Assembly (NCBI GenBank): GCA_965215115.1 | Contig: OZ244050.1 | Span: 1,426,001-1,490,000, forward strand | DNA from: CALDTK01 sp965215115 | GTDB lineage: Bacteria > Bacteroidota > Bacteroidia > Chitinophagales > Saprospiraceae | Reading direction: 5' to 3' | Length of the DNA: 64,000 bases | Part shown: one piece after another, positions 1 to 8,094 of the stretch | Layout: each line of letters begins with the position of its first letter | How positions within the stretch are numbered: position 1 is the first letter of the stretch | The notes under the pieces: model-generated | What the model saw: the letters and a program-made list of their open reading frames with translations, nothing else | Databases searched by the model: none | Told to the model about the DNA's origin: nothing | Program-made: the position numbers and the translations under genes

Positions 1-1
1 C

Positions 2-1060
2 GCCACGCCGCGGTGGGTCCGCGACGCCGGCGCCCGGGGCACGGAGCTGGTCGGCCGCGTGCCCTGGGACGCGAGCCTGCGCGTCTGGGAGCCCGACTAC
101 GGTGACCCGGTCTTCCTCGCGAAACTCGGCAACTTCCACCGCGCCGTCGCGGCCCGCTACGCCGACGCGCCCTGGCTGCGCTACGTCCAGATCGCGAGCT
201 ACGGCACCTGGGGCGAGGGGCACAACTGGCCCGCCACCGATAGCGTCTACGCCCTCGCCGCGCAGACGGCCCACATCGACCTCTACCGCGCCGCCTACCC
301 CGACGATGTCCTCCTCACGATCACGGACGACTGGTACGGCAACGTCTCGGACGCGGCCTTCCGGCAAAACATCCGCGCCTACGTCGAGTCCCGCGGCATC
401 ACGTACACGGACCACTCGCCGCTGGTCAAATTTTACGTCGACAACTTCGCCGCGACGGCCTCGATCCGCTCGCCCGAGCTCTTCGACGCCGTCTACCGCG
501 ACCGGCCGATCCCGATCGAACTCGAGCACTACGGCAACGTCGTCAACGACGGCACATGGGGCGCGGGGGGCCAGGCCCTCGTGCGCCGCATCATCGGCGT
601 CACGCACGCCACCTACCTCGGGTACCACGGCTACGCGGACGAGTACGTGCGGGACAACCCAGTATTCACGTCCGAGATCGCCAATCGAGTCGGCTACTGG
701 CTCTTCGTCGAGGACGCCGGGGTGGCGGTGGACGGGCGGACCGTCCGCGCGGACGTACGCTGGCGCAACCGCGGTTCGGCGCCCGTGTACCACGACTACG
801 CGCTCCAGTTGCGGCTCGAGGGCCCCGTCTCCCGCACGCTCACGTTTGGTCCGTCCGGCCTGCTCGGCATCGACGCGGAGGAAGGGCGGTCGCTAGTCAA
901 CTCGCGTGAGCTCCCCGCCGATATCGTCGCCGGGGAGTACAAGGCCTACCTGCGGCTCCAGGACGAGGGCGGCACGGGGCGCGTCGTGGACGTGGCGCTC
1001 GCGGAGGAGGGTTTTGACGCGGATGGGTTTTGGTTTGTGGCAGAGGTCGATGTGAAGTGA
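2..1060 (+). CDS. Glycosidase-like protein (DUF4832-type), 5' partial
   Basis: The reading frame is open from base 2, so the start lies outside the window; a GTG at 59 is internal. The visible 352 residues carry a motif-rich stretch, YVQIASYGTWGEGHNW near residue 60, typical of TIM-barrel glycoside-hydrolase-like proteins. A C-terminal beta-sandwich follows (WRNRGSAPVYHDYALQLRL) like that of DUF4832 proteins. The likely role is binding or cleavage of a polysaccharide in the periplasm or outside the cell; the substrate cannot be told. One copy of the 15-bp dispersed hairpin repeat lies inside at 356-370, read as AFRQN, with stem GCC/GGC and loop GGAA. Another lies just after the stop. Family assignment is by recognition of motifs only. 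Confidence 0.6.
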   Translation, partial: ATPRWVRDAGARGTELVGRVPWDASLRVWEPDYGDPVFLAKLGNFHRAVAARYADAPWLRYVQIASYGTWGEGHNWPATDSVYALAAQTAHIDLYRAAYPDDVLLTITDDWYGNVSDAAFRQNIRAYVESRGITYTDHSPLVKFYVDNFAATASIRSPELFDAVYRDRPIPIELEHYGNVVNDGTWGAGGQALVRRIIGVTHATYLGYHGYADEYVRDNPVFTSEIANRVGYWLFVEDAGVAVDGRTVRADVRWRNRGSAPVYHDYALQLRLEGPVSRTLTFGPSGLLGIDAEEGRSLVNSRELPADIVAGEYKAYLRLQDEGGTGRVVDVALAEEGFDADGFWFVAEVDVK

Positions 1061-1065
1061 GGGGG

Positions 1066-1080
1066 GCCTTGCGGCAAAAC
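1066..1080 (-). repeat. 15-bp dispersed hairpin repeat, intergenic copy
   Basis: The minus strand reads GTTTTGCCGCAAGGC: GTTTT, stem GCC/GGC, loop GCAA. It starts 5 bp after the stop codon of the preceding gene. Confidence 0.8.
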
Positions 1081-1257
1081 TTAGGGAGCGGGAGTGTCGT
1101 ACCGAGAGAACCTTGCGTGGCGTAGCCCGCGGCAGTGCATGGCCCACTTGACAGCGACGCGCCTGGCGCCGTGGGCTAAACCGCAATGGCCCTATACTGC
1201 ACCCATACCGGGCACTTTACACTTTACCCTCTGTTCTTTCGAACTCACCTCCCCGCA

Positions 1258-2151
1258 ATGCCCAAACCCGTCACCAACGCCCGTGCCCTCCTTGCCGACC
1301 TGCTCTGGATCGCGCTCGCCGTCGCGCTCGCGAGCGTCGGGCTAAAAGCTTTCCTCCTGCCGAACGGCTTCCTCGACGGGGGCGTGACCGGGATCGCGCT
1401 CCTGCTCGAGAGCTCGCTCCACCTGCCGCTGTCCATTGGTCTGATCACGCTGAGCGTGCCTTTCCTCGTACTGGCCTACTTCACCGTGTCGCGGCGCGTG
1501 ACGTGGAAGTCGGTCTTCGGGATCCTGAGCCTCGCGACCGTGCTCGAGTTCGAGACCTTCCCGATCCTCACCGAGGACAAGCTCCTCATCGCCATCTTCG
1601 GGGGCCTCTTCCTCGGGGCCGGCATCGGGACGGCCATCCGCTCGGGCGCGGTGCTCGACGGCTCGGAGGTCTTAGGGATCTTCGTGAACAACCGCTTCGG
1701 GGTCTCGATCGGGAAGGTGATCCTGGTCTTCAACGTGGTGCTCTTTACGGTGGCGGCGATGCTGTTGACCGTCGAGATCGCGCTGTACTCCGTGCTTACG
1801 TACCTGGTTACGGCCAAGGTGACCGACGCGGTCATCAAGGGCTTCGAGGACTTCATCGGGGTCACGATCGTGAGCGCGCGCAACGAGGCCATCAAGGACG
1901 CCGTCCTCGGCGAACTCGGCGCCGGCATAACGCTCTACCGCGGACAGGGCGGCTACGGCTCCCAGGGCGCCACCGAGGACCAGCCCATCATCCAGACGAT
2001 CGTCAACCGCATCGACATCCGGCGCCTCTACCGCATCGTGGACGAGATCGACGAGCGGGCCTTCGTCATCGAGTTCGACGTCAATCACGTGCGGGGCGGG
2101 GTGCTGAGGCGGTATTTGACGCGCGGGGCGGGGGCGAAGGTGAAGGGGTGA
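1258..2151 (+). CDS. YitT family membrane protein
   Basis: A 297-aa integral membrane protein. Residues about 10-200 form five or six hydrophobic helices (for example LLADLLWIALAVALASVGLK and ILVFNVVLFTVAAMLLTVEI). A soluble C-terminal domain with the DUF2179 pattern (GFEDFIGVTIVSARNEAIKD, then ELGAGITLYRGQGGYG) follows. This is the YitT_membrane plus DUF2179 architecture; family function is not firmly known, and some members are proposed transporters. The ATG at 1258 was chosen over an upstream in-frame ATG at 1186 because family proteins begin shortly before the first helix. There is no clear ribosome binding site, as is usual in Bacteroidota. It stands alone, pointing toward the convergent ATPase gene. 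Confidence 0.85.
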   Translation: MPKPVTNARALLADLLWIALAVALASVGLKAFLLPNGFLDGGVTGIALLLESSLHLPLSIGLITLSVPFLVLAYFTVSRRVTWKSVFGILSLATVLEFETFPILTEDKLLIAIFGGLFLGAGIGTAIRSGAVLDGSEVLGIFVNNRFGVSIGKVILVFNVVLFTVAAMLLTVEIALYSVLTYLVTAKVTDAVIKGFEDFIGVTIVSARNEAIKDAVLGELGAGITLYRGQGGYGSQGATEDQPIIQTIVNRIDIRRLYRIVDEIDERAFVIEFDVNHVRGGVLRRYLTRGAGAKVKG

Positions 2152-2204
2152 GTTGGGTTGTAGTATAGGTTGAGAGTCGACGTGAAAATCCGCTGGTGGC
2201 TACG

Positions 2205-3380
2205 CTATCCCTTAATCACCCGCCCCACCCACTCCCCGAAAAACGGGTCCTCGAAGGCGTACCGCACCACGGGGTTGCCATCCCTCACCACCCGGATCAG
2301 GCTCCGGGCCACGAGCGCTTCGGTCGCACGTTTGAAGGACGAGACGGCCATCGAGCGCTTGCGCGCTTCGGTCTGCCACTGGAACGGTTGCGGCCCCTGG
2401 TGCGCGAAGAAGACCAAGGTCCGCAGTTGTACGGAAGTGAGTGACGCGCTTAGTTGCGCGTAGCCCGGGCTCTCGACCTGCAGTAGGTGTGACATCCGAT
2501 CTTCGACCAGCGCGACGTCTACGGTTTTCTCGGCGTTGGTGCCCCCTGATTGACGCACTCTACGCCAGCATTCGAGCGCCAATCGCTGAATGCTGTAGGG
2601 CACGTCCCGGCTCAATTCGAAGATCCTCTCGATCGCCAGCGGATCGAGGGTCGCGTTCGTTTTGGCGAAAGCCTTCTGTAAATAGTCGGCGAAGTCCGCG
2701 CGCGGCACAGGTCCCAAAAACCGCCGCGACCCAAGGCGGTAAAAAGGCCGATCGTGCTCTCCGGTCATGGCCGAAAGCATGGATTCGTCCGAACCGGCGA
2801 ACACGTAACCCACATTGCGGTGTCGCTGCACGACGGCACGCAGTTGACGTTCGGCCACGATGCCCCCCTCGGTCACGAGGTGCTGAAACTCGTCCATGAT
2901 GAGTGCCACCGGTCGCTTCTCCTGCGTGCCGAGGCGCTCGAGACCTTCCAAGGCCTCCGTGATTAGAGTCGTCCCAGAAACCTCTTCGGCGACCGTGAGA
3001 TTGGCCGTCCAACTGTCCTGGATAGGGTCGTAAGCGACGCTCGGCCTCAGCTGTCCGAACAGCTCGCGCGTCCGCACGAGTGAGCGCTTCAGGGACCAAC
3101 CCGCGGCGGCCGCACTCTGGGCTACGATATTCGATACCATCGCGGCCTGCGTAGCAAACTCCTCTGCGTTCACCTGGATGACGATGGCCTTTGCCTTACG
3201 GGCTTGCAAGGCCGCAGTGCTCAGGATGGAGGTTTTGCCGAAGCGGCGTGGGCCGATCAAAAAATGCCGCTGGCGTCCGAGGAGCACATCCACAATCTCC
3301 TGTACTTCCTCGGTCCGATCCACCAACTCAGCACCAACCACTTCGCGCCCGAATACAAAAGGCTCATTCGTTAGTTCCAT
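2205..3380 (-). CDS. AAA family ATP-binding protein (archaeal-type ATPase)
   Basis: A 391-aa ATPase. The Walker A motif GPRRFGKTS is at residues 43-51 and Walker B is VALIMDEFQHL near 170. The C-terminal third (about 290-391) looks like a winged helix. It resembles the archaeal-type/AAA_35 ATPases that Bacteroidota carry in many scattered copies, whose cellular role is unknown. The ATG at 3380 (MELTNEPFVFG) fits the family N-terminus; an in-frame ATG lies at 3413. A 9-bp inverted repeat at 3388-3426 sits 7 bp upstream of the start and could be an operator. A dispersed 15-bp repeat lies inside at 2659-2673, read AFAKT. Confidence 0.8.
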   Translation of the reverse strand: MELTNEPFVFGREVVGAELVDRTEEVQEIVDVLLGRQRHFLIGPRRFGKTSILSTAALQARKAKAIVIQVNAEEFATQAAMVSNIVAQSAAAAGWSLKRSLVRTRELFGQLRPSVAYDPIQDSWTANLTVAEEVSGTTLITEALEGLERLGTQEKRPVALIMDEFQHLVTEGGIVAERQLRAVVQRHRNVGYVFAGSDESMLSAMTGEHDRPFYRLGSRRFLGPVPRADFADYLQKAFAKTNATLDPLAIERIFELSRDVPYSIQRLALECWRRVRQSGGTNAEKTVDVALVEDRMSHLLQVESPGYAQLSASLTSVQLRTLVFFAHQGPQPFQWQTEARKRSMAVSSFKRATEALVARSLIRVVRDGNPVVRYAFEDPFFGEWVGRVIKG

Positions 3381-3387
3381 TCGGCGA

Positions 3388-3426
3388 AGGTAACGCACAT
3401 CTGCGTCACGCACATCCGCGTTACCT
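3388..3426. promoter_or_regulatory. Inverted repeat upstream of AAA ATPase
   Basis: AGGTAACGC at 3388-3396 pairs exactly with GCGTTACCT at 3418-3426. Between the arms the word ACGCACATC occurs twice as a direct repeat. The position, 7 bp before the ATPase start codon, suggests an operator; this is inference. Confidence 0.5.
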
Positions 3427-3506
3427 ATGACCTACTGGTCGCCGCCTCAGATAGGGAAGCCTCTTCGTATACGTTCGCTCGGAGCGAGTCACGACGTGCG
3501 GGGGAG

Positions 3507-3521
3507 GGCTTACGCCAAAAC
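3507..3521 (-). repeat. 15-bp dispersed hairpin repeat, intergenic copy
   Basis: The minus strand reads GTTTTGGCGTAAGCC: stem GGC/GCC, loop GTAA. It lies 62 bp upstream of the ChaN-family start. Confidence 0.8.
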
Positions 3522-3582
3522 TTTCGCCCGCGGAAATATGTGTCGCTCGGCAACGGTTCAACACCCGAATCCCCTCAGCCAC

Positions 3583-4479
3583 ATGCACTTCCTTTTTGCA
3601 AGTTCACCCCGAGCGCTGCCGCGACTGGCTGCCATCCTGCTCGCCCTGTCGCTCATCGGCTGGCACGCTCCCCTTCCCGCGCAGTCGTACACCATTACGC
3701 GGAGTGTCGACGGCGCGGAGGTGCCCATGGACAGCCTCGTGCGCGCGCTCGCGACGGCGGACGTGGTCGTGTTCGGGGAGGAGCACGACGACCTGGCCGG
3801 CCACCAGGCGCAGTTGGCCCTCCTGGTCGGGCTCTTCCGACAGGCGCCGACGGGCGTGACCCTCAGCATGGAGATGTTCGAGACCAACGCGCAGCAGGCG
3901 CTCGACGAATACCTCGCGGGTCTGATCCCGGAGCGGGACTTCCTGCGCGACGCCAACCCCTGGTCGACCTACGCGGAGCACTACCGCCCCCTGGTCGAGT
4001 TCGCGAAGCAACACAGGGTGCCCGTCGTGGCCGCCAACGCGCCGGCGCGCTACGTGAGCATGGTCAACCGTCGCGGTCGCGCGAGTCTCGACAGCCTGAG
4101 CGCGGTGGCGAAGGCCTGGCTCCCGCCCCTGCCCTACGACACCCTCGGCGGCCGCTACCGCGAGAAGTTCTACGCGCTCATGGGCGGCACCGACAACCAT
4201 ATGTCGCCCAACCTCTACCACGCCCAAAACCTCTGGGACGCCACCATGGCGAGCCGCATCGCGATGGCGCTGCAGGGCCCCGAAGGCCGCAAGGTCCTAC
4301 ACCTCTGCGGCCGCTTCCACAGCGACGAATACCTCGGCACGGTGGCGCAGTTGCGCCGGCTCGACCCCGCGCTACGCATCGTCACGATCAGCAGCTTCCC
4401 GGCGGATCGCACCGAAGAGGGCGTGGCGATTGAGTCGCTAGCGGACTACGTGATCGTCACGCCGGCGCTGGGGGAGTAG
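3583..4479 (+). CDS. ChaN family lipoprotein/haem-binding-like protein
   Basis: A 298-aa secreted protein. The N-terminus (MHFLFASSPRALPRLAAILL, then APLPAQS) is a signal peptide. The mature part has the ChaN/DUF399 core: VVFGEEHDD near residue 60, then SMEMFETNAQQALDEYL and, toward the end, the VLHLCGRFHSDEYLG segment. ChaN of Campylobacter binds haem and has been linked to iron uptake. No iron genes are adjacent here, so a role in iron is only a family-based suggestion. The ATG at 3583 was chosen over 3427 because it starts the signal peptide directly. Confidence 0.8.
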   Translation: MHFLFASSPRALPRLAAILLALSLIGWHAPLPAQSYTITRSVDGAEVPMDSLVRALATADVVVFGEEHDDLAGHQAQLALLVGLFRQAPTGVTLSMEMFETNAQQALDEYLAGLIPERDFLRDANPWSTYAEHYRPLVEFAKQHRVPVVAANAPARYVSMVNRRGRASLDSLSAVAKAWLPPLPYDTLGGRYREKFYALMGGTDNHMSPNLYHAQNLWDATMASRIAMALQGPEGRKVLHLCGRFHSDEYLGTVAQLRRLDPALRIVTISSFPADRTEEGVAIESLADYVIVTPALGE

Positions 4480-4516
4480 GGGTGGTGAAGGGTTGAAGGT
4501 GCTGCCGCGGTGGGCG

Positions 4517-4543
4517 TCTGGAGGCGCCGTTCGGCGAGCTCCA
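4517..4543. repeat. Short imperfect hairpin
   Basis: CTGGAG pairs with CTCCAG around an inner CGCCG/CGGCG stem with a TT loop. The rest of the 4480-4725 gap holds only one further inverted repeat (AGCTGGTTT / AAACCAGCT, about 4570-4602) and no gene that I can support. Confidence 0.5.
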
Positions 4544-4725
4544 GCTCGTGGCGCCCCGGCCCGTGCAGCAGCTGGTTTGAGTGCCGACAAGCCGAAACCA
4601 GCTAGACGACATCAATACGAGCCTGGTAATCGCAATTTTTCCACACTAGCACACAGCATTTTGGAGTGGACTACATTCGTGATTCAACCAGGATGTAGAG
4701 TCCCAACACCCTAAAACGGCAGGCT

Positions 4726-5121
4726 ATGGCTAGGATAGAAAACGGTGACGAAAGAGTGTTTTTAAAAGATGATCGAGTATACGTCTCTCAGTCGAGATTT
4801 GTCGTAGATGGCAAGACTTACGCAATGCGGAACATCTCCTCGGTAGCAATTGGCCAGATTGAAGCTAAGCGAATAGGTGAAATTTTACTTTTACTACTTG
4901 GCTTACTCTTGATTGTGATGTCCAACTTTGACTTCTCCATTATACTTGCAGGCGTCACAATTCTTTCCTTATCAGCCCTAAGGTTCGCTTATAATAAGGA
5001 TAAGTTCGCACTTATTGTCAGCACCAACTCTGGAGAGATTAAGGCAATCGTTTCAGAAGACAAGGAGTACATCACAGATATCGTTGACTGCCTGAATGAC
5101 GCGATTATCTATCGAGGATAG
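4726..5121 (+). CDS. Small membrane protein, DUF6232-like, AT-rich
   Basis: A 131-aa protein. An N-terminal beta-rich segment (DDRVYVSQSRFVVDGKTYAM) is followed by two adjacent hydrophobic helices at about residues 48-85 (IGEILLLLLGLLLIVMSNF and SIILAGVTILSLSALRFAY). A C-terminal segment with the pattern FALIVSTNSGEIKAIVSEDKE follows. This layout matches DUF6232-type proteins, whose function is unknown. Its codons and the region from about 4600 to 5125 are markedly AT-rich against the GC-rich surroundings, a sign of recent transfer. It converges on the nuclease-like gene at 5273, with a large REP hairpin between them. Confidence 0.7.
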   Translation: MARIENGDERVFLKDDRVYVSQSRFVVDGKTYAMRNISSVAIGQIEAKRIGEILLLLLGLLLIVMSNFDFSIILAGVTILSLSALRFAYNKDKFALIVSTNSGEIKAIVSEDKEYITDIVDCLNDAIIYRG

Positions 5122-5169
5122 GACCCATTGCAGCAACGCGCGGCGTGTTCGTATGAAGCGCCGCCCCCC

Positions 5170-5249
5170 ATCCGCTGCCCCGCCCGCAGGACGGTCGGCC
5201 TGCGTGTGAACGCTTTTCGGCCGACCGTCCTGCGGGCGGGGCAGCGGAT
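5170..5249. repeat. REP-type palindrome, 31-bp arms
   Basis: A perfect inverted repeat: left arm 5170-5200, right arm 5219-5249, with an 18-nt loop that includes TGCGTGTGAACGC. The inner stem (GACGGTCGGCC) and loop are shared with the element at 63617-63688, while the outer stems differ in sequence but stay paired. It lies between two convergent genes and could also serve as a bidirectional terminator. Confidence 0.9.
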
Positions 5250-5272
5250 TCGCGTGTGCCGTCTTTCACATA

Positions 5273-5683
5273 TCACAGTGCCTCCCCGAGCACCTCCAGC
5301 ACTGCCTGGCCCGGAGCGCCCCAGCTGTACTGCCCGCGCTCCACCCAAGATTTGCTCACCGCCATCTGGTCTGGGAATCGCTCGAGGAGCCTGGCCAGTA
5401 AGATGTCGTGCTCGAGGAGGTAGAAGCGGCCGCTCACCGGAAAGCACATCCAGAGGCGTTTGCCCTCGTACTTGCGGGCCACCGTGAGGCGGCCCTTGAG
5501 CTGAACCTTGAGGTAGGTGTCCCCGTCGATATGCTGAGCGATAAAATCGGCGCCCTGCCAGTCGTCGTTGAGGCGGATGCACGCGAAGCCATAGTCGGCC
5601 AGGATGCCGGACACCTTTTGGAAGTTGAAAGTCTCCTGCTGGCGGGCGTTGAGGCGGGCGTAGTCGATGCGCTGGAACGTCAT
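5273..5683 (-). CDS. Hypothetical protein, PD-(D/E)XK-nuclease-like
   Basis: A 136-aa soluble protein starting MTFQRIDYARLN. The segment FACIRLNDDWQGADFIAQ (about 35-52) followed by DTYLKVQLKGRLTVARKY (about 58-75) has the spacing of a PD-(D/E)XK core, with D in GADF and QLKGR as the Q/E-x-K strand. I do not recognise a named family and cannot say whether it cuts DNA. The ATG at 5683 was preferred over 5740 because the longer version would run through the dispersed repeat at 5715-5729. No neighbouring gene explains its job. Confidence 0.6.
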   Translation of the reverse strand: MTFQRIDYARLNARQQETFNFQKVSGILADYGFACIRLNDDWQGADFIAQHIDGDTYLKVQLKGRLTVARKYEGKRLWMCFPVSGRFYLLEHDILLARLLERFPDQMAVSKSWVERGQYSWGAPGQAVLEVLGEAL

Positions 5684-5714
5684 TGCGGGAAGGTAAGCGC
5701 GGGCGGCGGGGCGG

Positions 5715-5729
5715 GTTTTGCCGAAAGGC
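5715..5729 (+). repeat. 15-bp dispersed hairpin repeat, intergenic copy
   Basis: Reads GTTTTGCCGAAAGGC: stem GCC/GGC, loop GAAA. It lies 32 bp upstream of the preceding minus-strand start. The rest of the gap to 6106 holds nothing I can identify. Confidence 0.8.
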
Positions 5730-6106
5730 GAAAGATTCACGCAAGCAAAGGCACGCGAGCAACTTTCCGATTCGACGCAGCGCCCGAGACCTACCTCGCG
5801 TATACTTCCCCGCTACGATGGTGCCAACGTCATCGTCAACGGCGCCCGCGATACGGTGTGTACGCTCGGCGGAGGGGAGTAGCCCTAGTGTGCCGAGCCA
5901 ACTACGATCCGAAAGGGTGAGTGGTTGTATGGATAGGGTAAGTGAAACGCCCCGCCCGCATCGCCGATCGCCGAAGGGAACTTTGGTAGTGACGACTGCT
6001 TCGGTCTGATGACGAGGGATAAAAACGCCCCAACCTGCCGAAAGTACAGCGAAGATTTGGTAACCACATAGAGGCAAGCGAATTTACCCGGCGAATCACT
6101 ACCACC

Positions 6107-7543
6107 ATGCGCCTCTCGCTTATCATCGGCCTGCTCTCCATCGGGTGCGCCGCCTGTTCCGCGCCGCGGACGAGCACGTCGCGCGGCGGGCCTACTGGCA
6201 CAGCCACGGCCGCGGCCACGCCCACCGCCGCCACCGCCGCGCCTGCGCCACCCCACATCGTCATCGTCTTGACGGACGACCAGGGCTACGGCGACGTCGG
6301 GGCCTACGGCGGGACGCACGTGCGGACCCCGGAGCTCGACCGCCTCGCCGCCGAGGGGACGCTCCACCGCGGGTTCCGCGTCGCGCAGGCCGTGTGTTCG
6401 GCGAGCCGCGCGGCCCTGCTCACGGGTCGCTACGCGCAGTGCGTCGGGATCAGGGGCGCCCTCGAGCCCGGGCACCCCGGCCTCGAGCCCGCCGTGGCGA
6501 CCCTGCCGGAGGTTTTGGCGAAAGCCGGCTACCGCAGCCACCTCATCGGCAAGTGGCACCTCGGCGACCGCCACCCGTACCTGCCGACGGACCAGGGCTT
6601 CGCGAGCTACTTCGGGATACCGTACAGCCACGACATGACGGCCGACCACCCGCTGCCCCAGCTGAAGGGACGATGGCCGGCGAAGGTGCCACTGATGCGC
6701 GACGACCGCGTGGTGGACAGTCTCAGCGCCTTCACGACCGTGACGCGGCAGTACAACGCCGAGGCCGTCGCCCGTATCCGCGCGCACGACCCGGCCGCCG
6801 GTCCGCTGCTGCTCATGGTGCACCACTCCCTGCCACACGTGCCGCTCGCCGAGGACCCCACGTACGGGAGCGCCACGGGCCTCGGGGTCTACGCCGACGT
6901 CGTGGCCGAGGTCGACACCGGGATCGGGGAGCTGCGCGCGGCCCTGCGCGAGCGCGGGATGGATGCCAACACGCTGATTCTGTTTACTTCGGATAATGGT
7001 CCGTGGCTGTCGTACGGCGGGCACGCCGGTCGGACGGGGGGCCTGCGCGAGGGCAAGCAAACGAGTTTCGAGGGCGGGGTACGCGTGCCGCTCATCGTGC
7101 ACGGGCCGGGGGTCGCGCCCGGGCGCGAGATGTCGTCCGCGCTGATGACCATCGACGTGCTGCCGAGCCTGGCGGGTCTCGCGGGCGTGACGGCGCTGCC
7201 TGAGCAACTCGACGGGCGCGAGCGCTGGGCCACGTTCAGCGGGCAAAGCGAATCCGTCGCGGAGCGTCCGTACCTGGTGTACTGGGTCGATCGCCTGGAG
7301 GCCGTCGTGAGCCGCACGGGGCGCTGGAAGCTCCACCTACCGCACGCCTACCGCACCCTCGACGGCCCCCAGCGCGACGACGGCCTGCCCGGCCCGACGC
7401 GCGTCGACAGCATCGGCCTGAGCCTGTTCGACCTCCACGCCGACGCGGCCGAGCGCGTCAACGTCGCCGAGCGCTACCCGGATACGCTGCGGACGATGAT
7501 GGCGGCGGCGGCCGGGGCCGGGTGCGGGACGGCGCGGCGGTGA
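6107..7543 (+). CDS. Sulfatase (arylsulfatase family S1), lipoprotein
   Basis: A 478-aa exported sulfatase that would remove sulfate from sulfated sugars or aryl sulfates. The N-terminus ends in a lipobox-like LSIGCAAC. The metal-binding opening IVIVLTDDQGYGDVGAYGG is at about 50-68. The sulfatase signature CSASRAALLTGRY (C-x-A-x-R) is near residue 100; the Cys would be turned to formylglycine by a maturase not found in this window. FTSDNGPWLSYGG near 300 is the second metal site. The length is normal. A copy of the 15-bp repeat at 6512-6526 encodes VLAKA. The DoxX gene follows after a 74-bp gap. Confidence 0.9.
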   Translation: MRLSLIIGLLSIGCAACSAPRTSTSRGGPTGTATAAATPTAATAAPAPPHIVIVLTDDQGYGDVGAYGGTHVRTPELDRLAAEGTLHRGFRVAQAVCSASRAALLTGRYAQCVGIRGALEPGHPGLEPAVATLPEVLAKAGYRSHLIGKWHLGDRHPYLPTDQGFASYFGIPYSHDMTADHPLPQLKGRWPAKVPLMRDDRVVDSLSAFTTVTRQYNAEAVARIRAHDPAAGPLLLMVHHSLPHVPLAEDPTYGSATGLGVYADVVAEVDTGIGELRAALRERGMDANTLILFTSDNGPWLSYGGHAGRTGGLREGKQTSFEGGVRVPLIVHGPGVAPGREMSSALMTIDVLPSLAGLAGVTALPEQLDGRERWATFSGQSESVAERPYLVYWVDRLEAVVSRTGRWKLHLPHAYRTLDGPQRDDGLPGPTRVDSIGLSLFDLHADAAERVNVAERYPDTLRTMMAAAAGAGCGTARR

Positions 7544-7617
7544 GGGTGGAGGCGCGAGGCTTACCGTGAACCGCACTCCCATCTCCCAGTTTTCGCAAGC
7601 AGCCAACCCCACCTCCC

Positions 7618-8007
7618 ATGTTCAAGACCCCCTACGTCGACCTCGGCCTCCTCGTCCTGCGCGCCTGGTTCGGCGGCACGATGGCCTTCGCGCACGGCCT
7701 GCCCAAACTCCAGAAGCTTCTCGCGGGCAACCTCGAATTTGCCGACCCGCTGGGCCTCGGGTCCGGCTTGAGCCTCGGCCTCGCCGTCTTCGGGGAGTTC
7801 GTGTGCGGCCTACTGGTCGCCGCGGGGCTCTTCGCCCGCCCGGCCGCCGTCCCGGCCGCGTTCACGATGGTGGTCGCGGCCTTCGTGACCCACGGGGCCG
7901 ATCCGTTCCAGAAGAAGGAGCTGGCGCTGCTTTACCTGGTGGCGTTCGTGGTGGTGGCGCTCGCGGGACCGGGGCGCTACTCGCTCGATGCGGCGCGGCG
8001 GCGGTAG
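7618..8007 (+). CDS. DoxX family membrane protein
   Basis: A 129-aa protein with four hydrophobic segments and the DoxX opening (DLGLLVLRAWFGGTMAFAHG, then LPKLQKL, and FGEFVCGLLVAAGLFARPAA). DoxX-like proteins sit in the inner membrane; in different species they are linked to quinone metabolism or thiol stress, so only the family is certain. The length is typical. The start ATG is the first codon of the first helix. It lies downstream of the sulfatase in the same direction, but a functional link is not evident. Confidence 0.85.
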   Translation: MFKTPYVDLGLLVLRAWFGGTMAFAHGLPKLQKLLAGNLEFADPLGLGSGLSLGLAVFGEFVCGLLVAAGLFARPAAVPAAFTMVVAAFVTHGADPFQKKELALLYLVAFVVVALAGPGRYSLDAARRR

Positions 8008-8025
8008 GCGCCCGGCGCGCGGCGC

Positions 8026-8068
8026 GGGTAAACCCTGGCCTCTTTGTAGACGCGGCTGCGCAGCTCTC
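8026..8068. repeat. Family D repeat (GGGTAAACC...GTAGACGC)
   Basis: Shares the ordered blocks GGGTAAACC, GCCTCT, GTAGACGC and a small palindrome (GCTGCGCAGC here) with 44918-44961, where the palindrome is GCCGCTATGCGGC instead. Both copies are intergenic. Confidence 0.55.
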
Positions 8069-8074
8069 TGGTGG

Positions 8075-8089
8075 GGCTTTCGCCAAAAC
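8075..8089 (-). repeat. 15-bp dispersed hairpin repeat, intergenic copy
   Basis: The canonical GTTTTGGCGAAAGCC on the minus strand. It ends 5 bp from the stop codon of the broken ATPase gene. Confidence 0.85.
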
Positions 8090-8094
8090 ACCCC

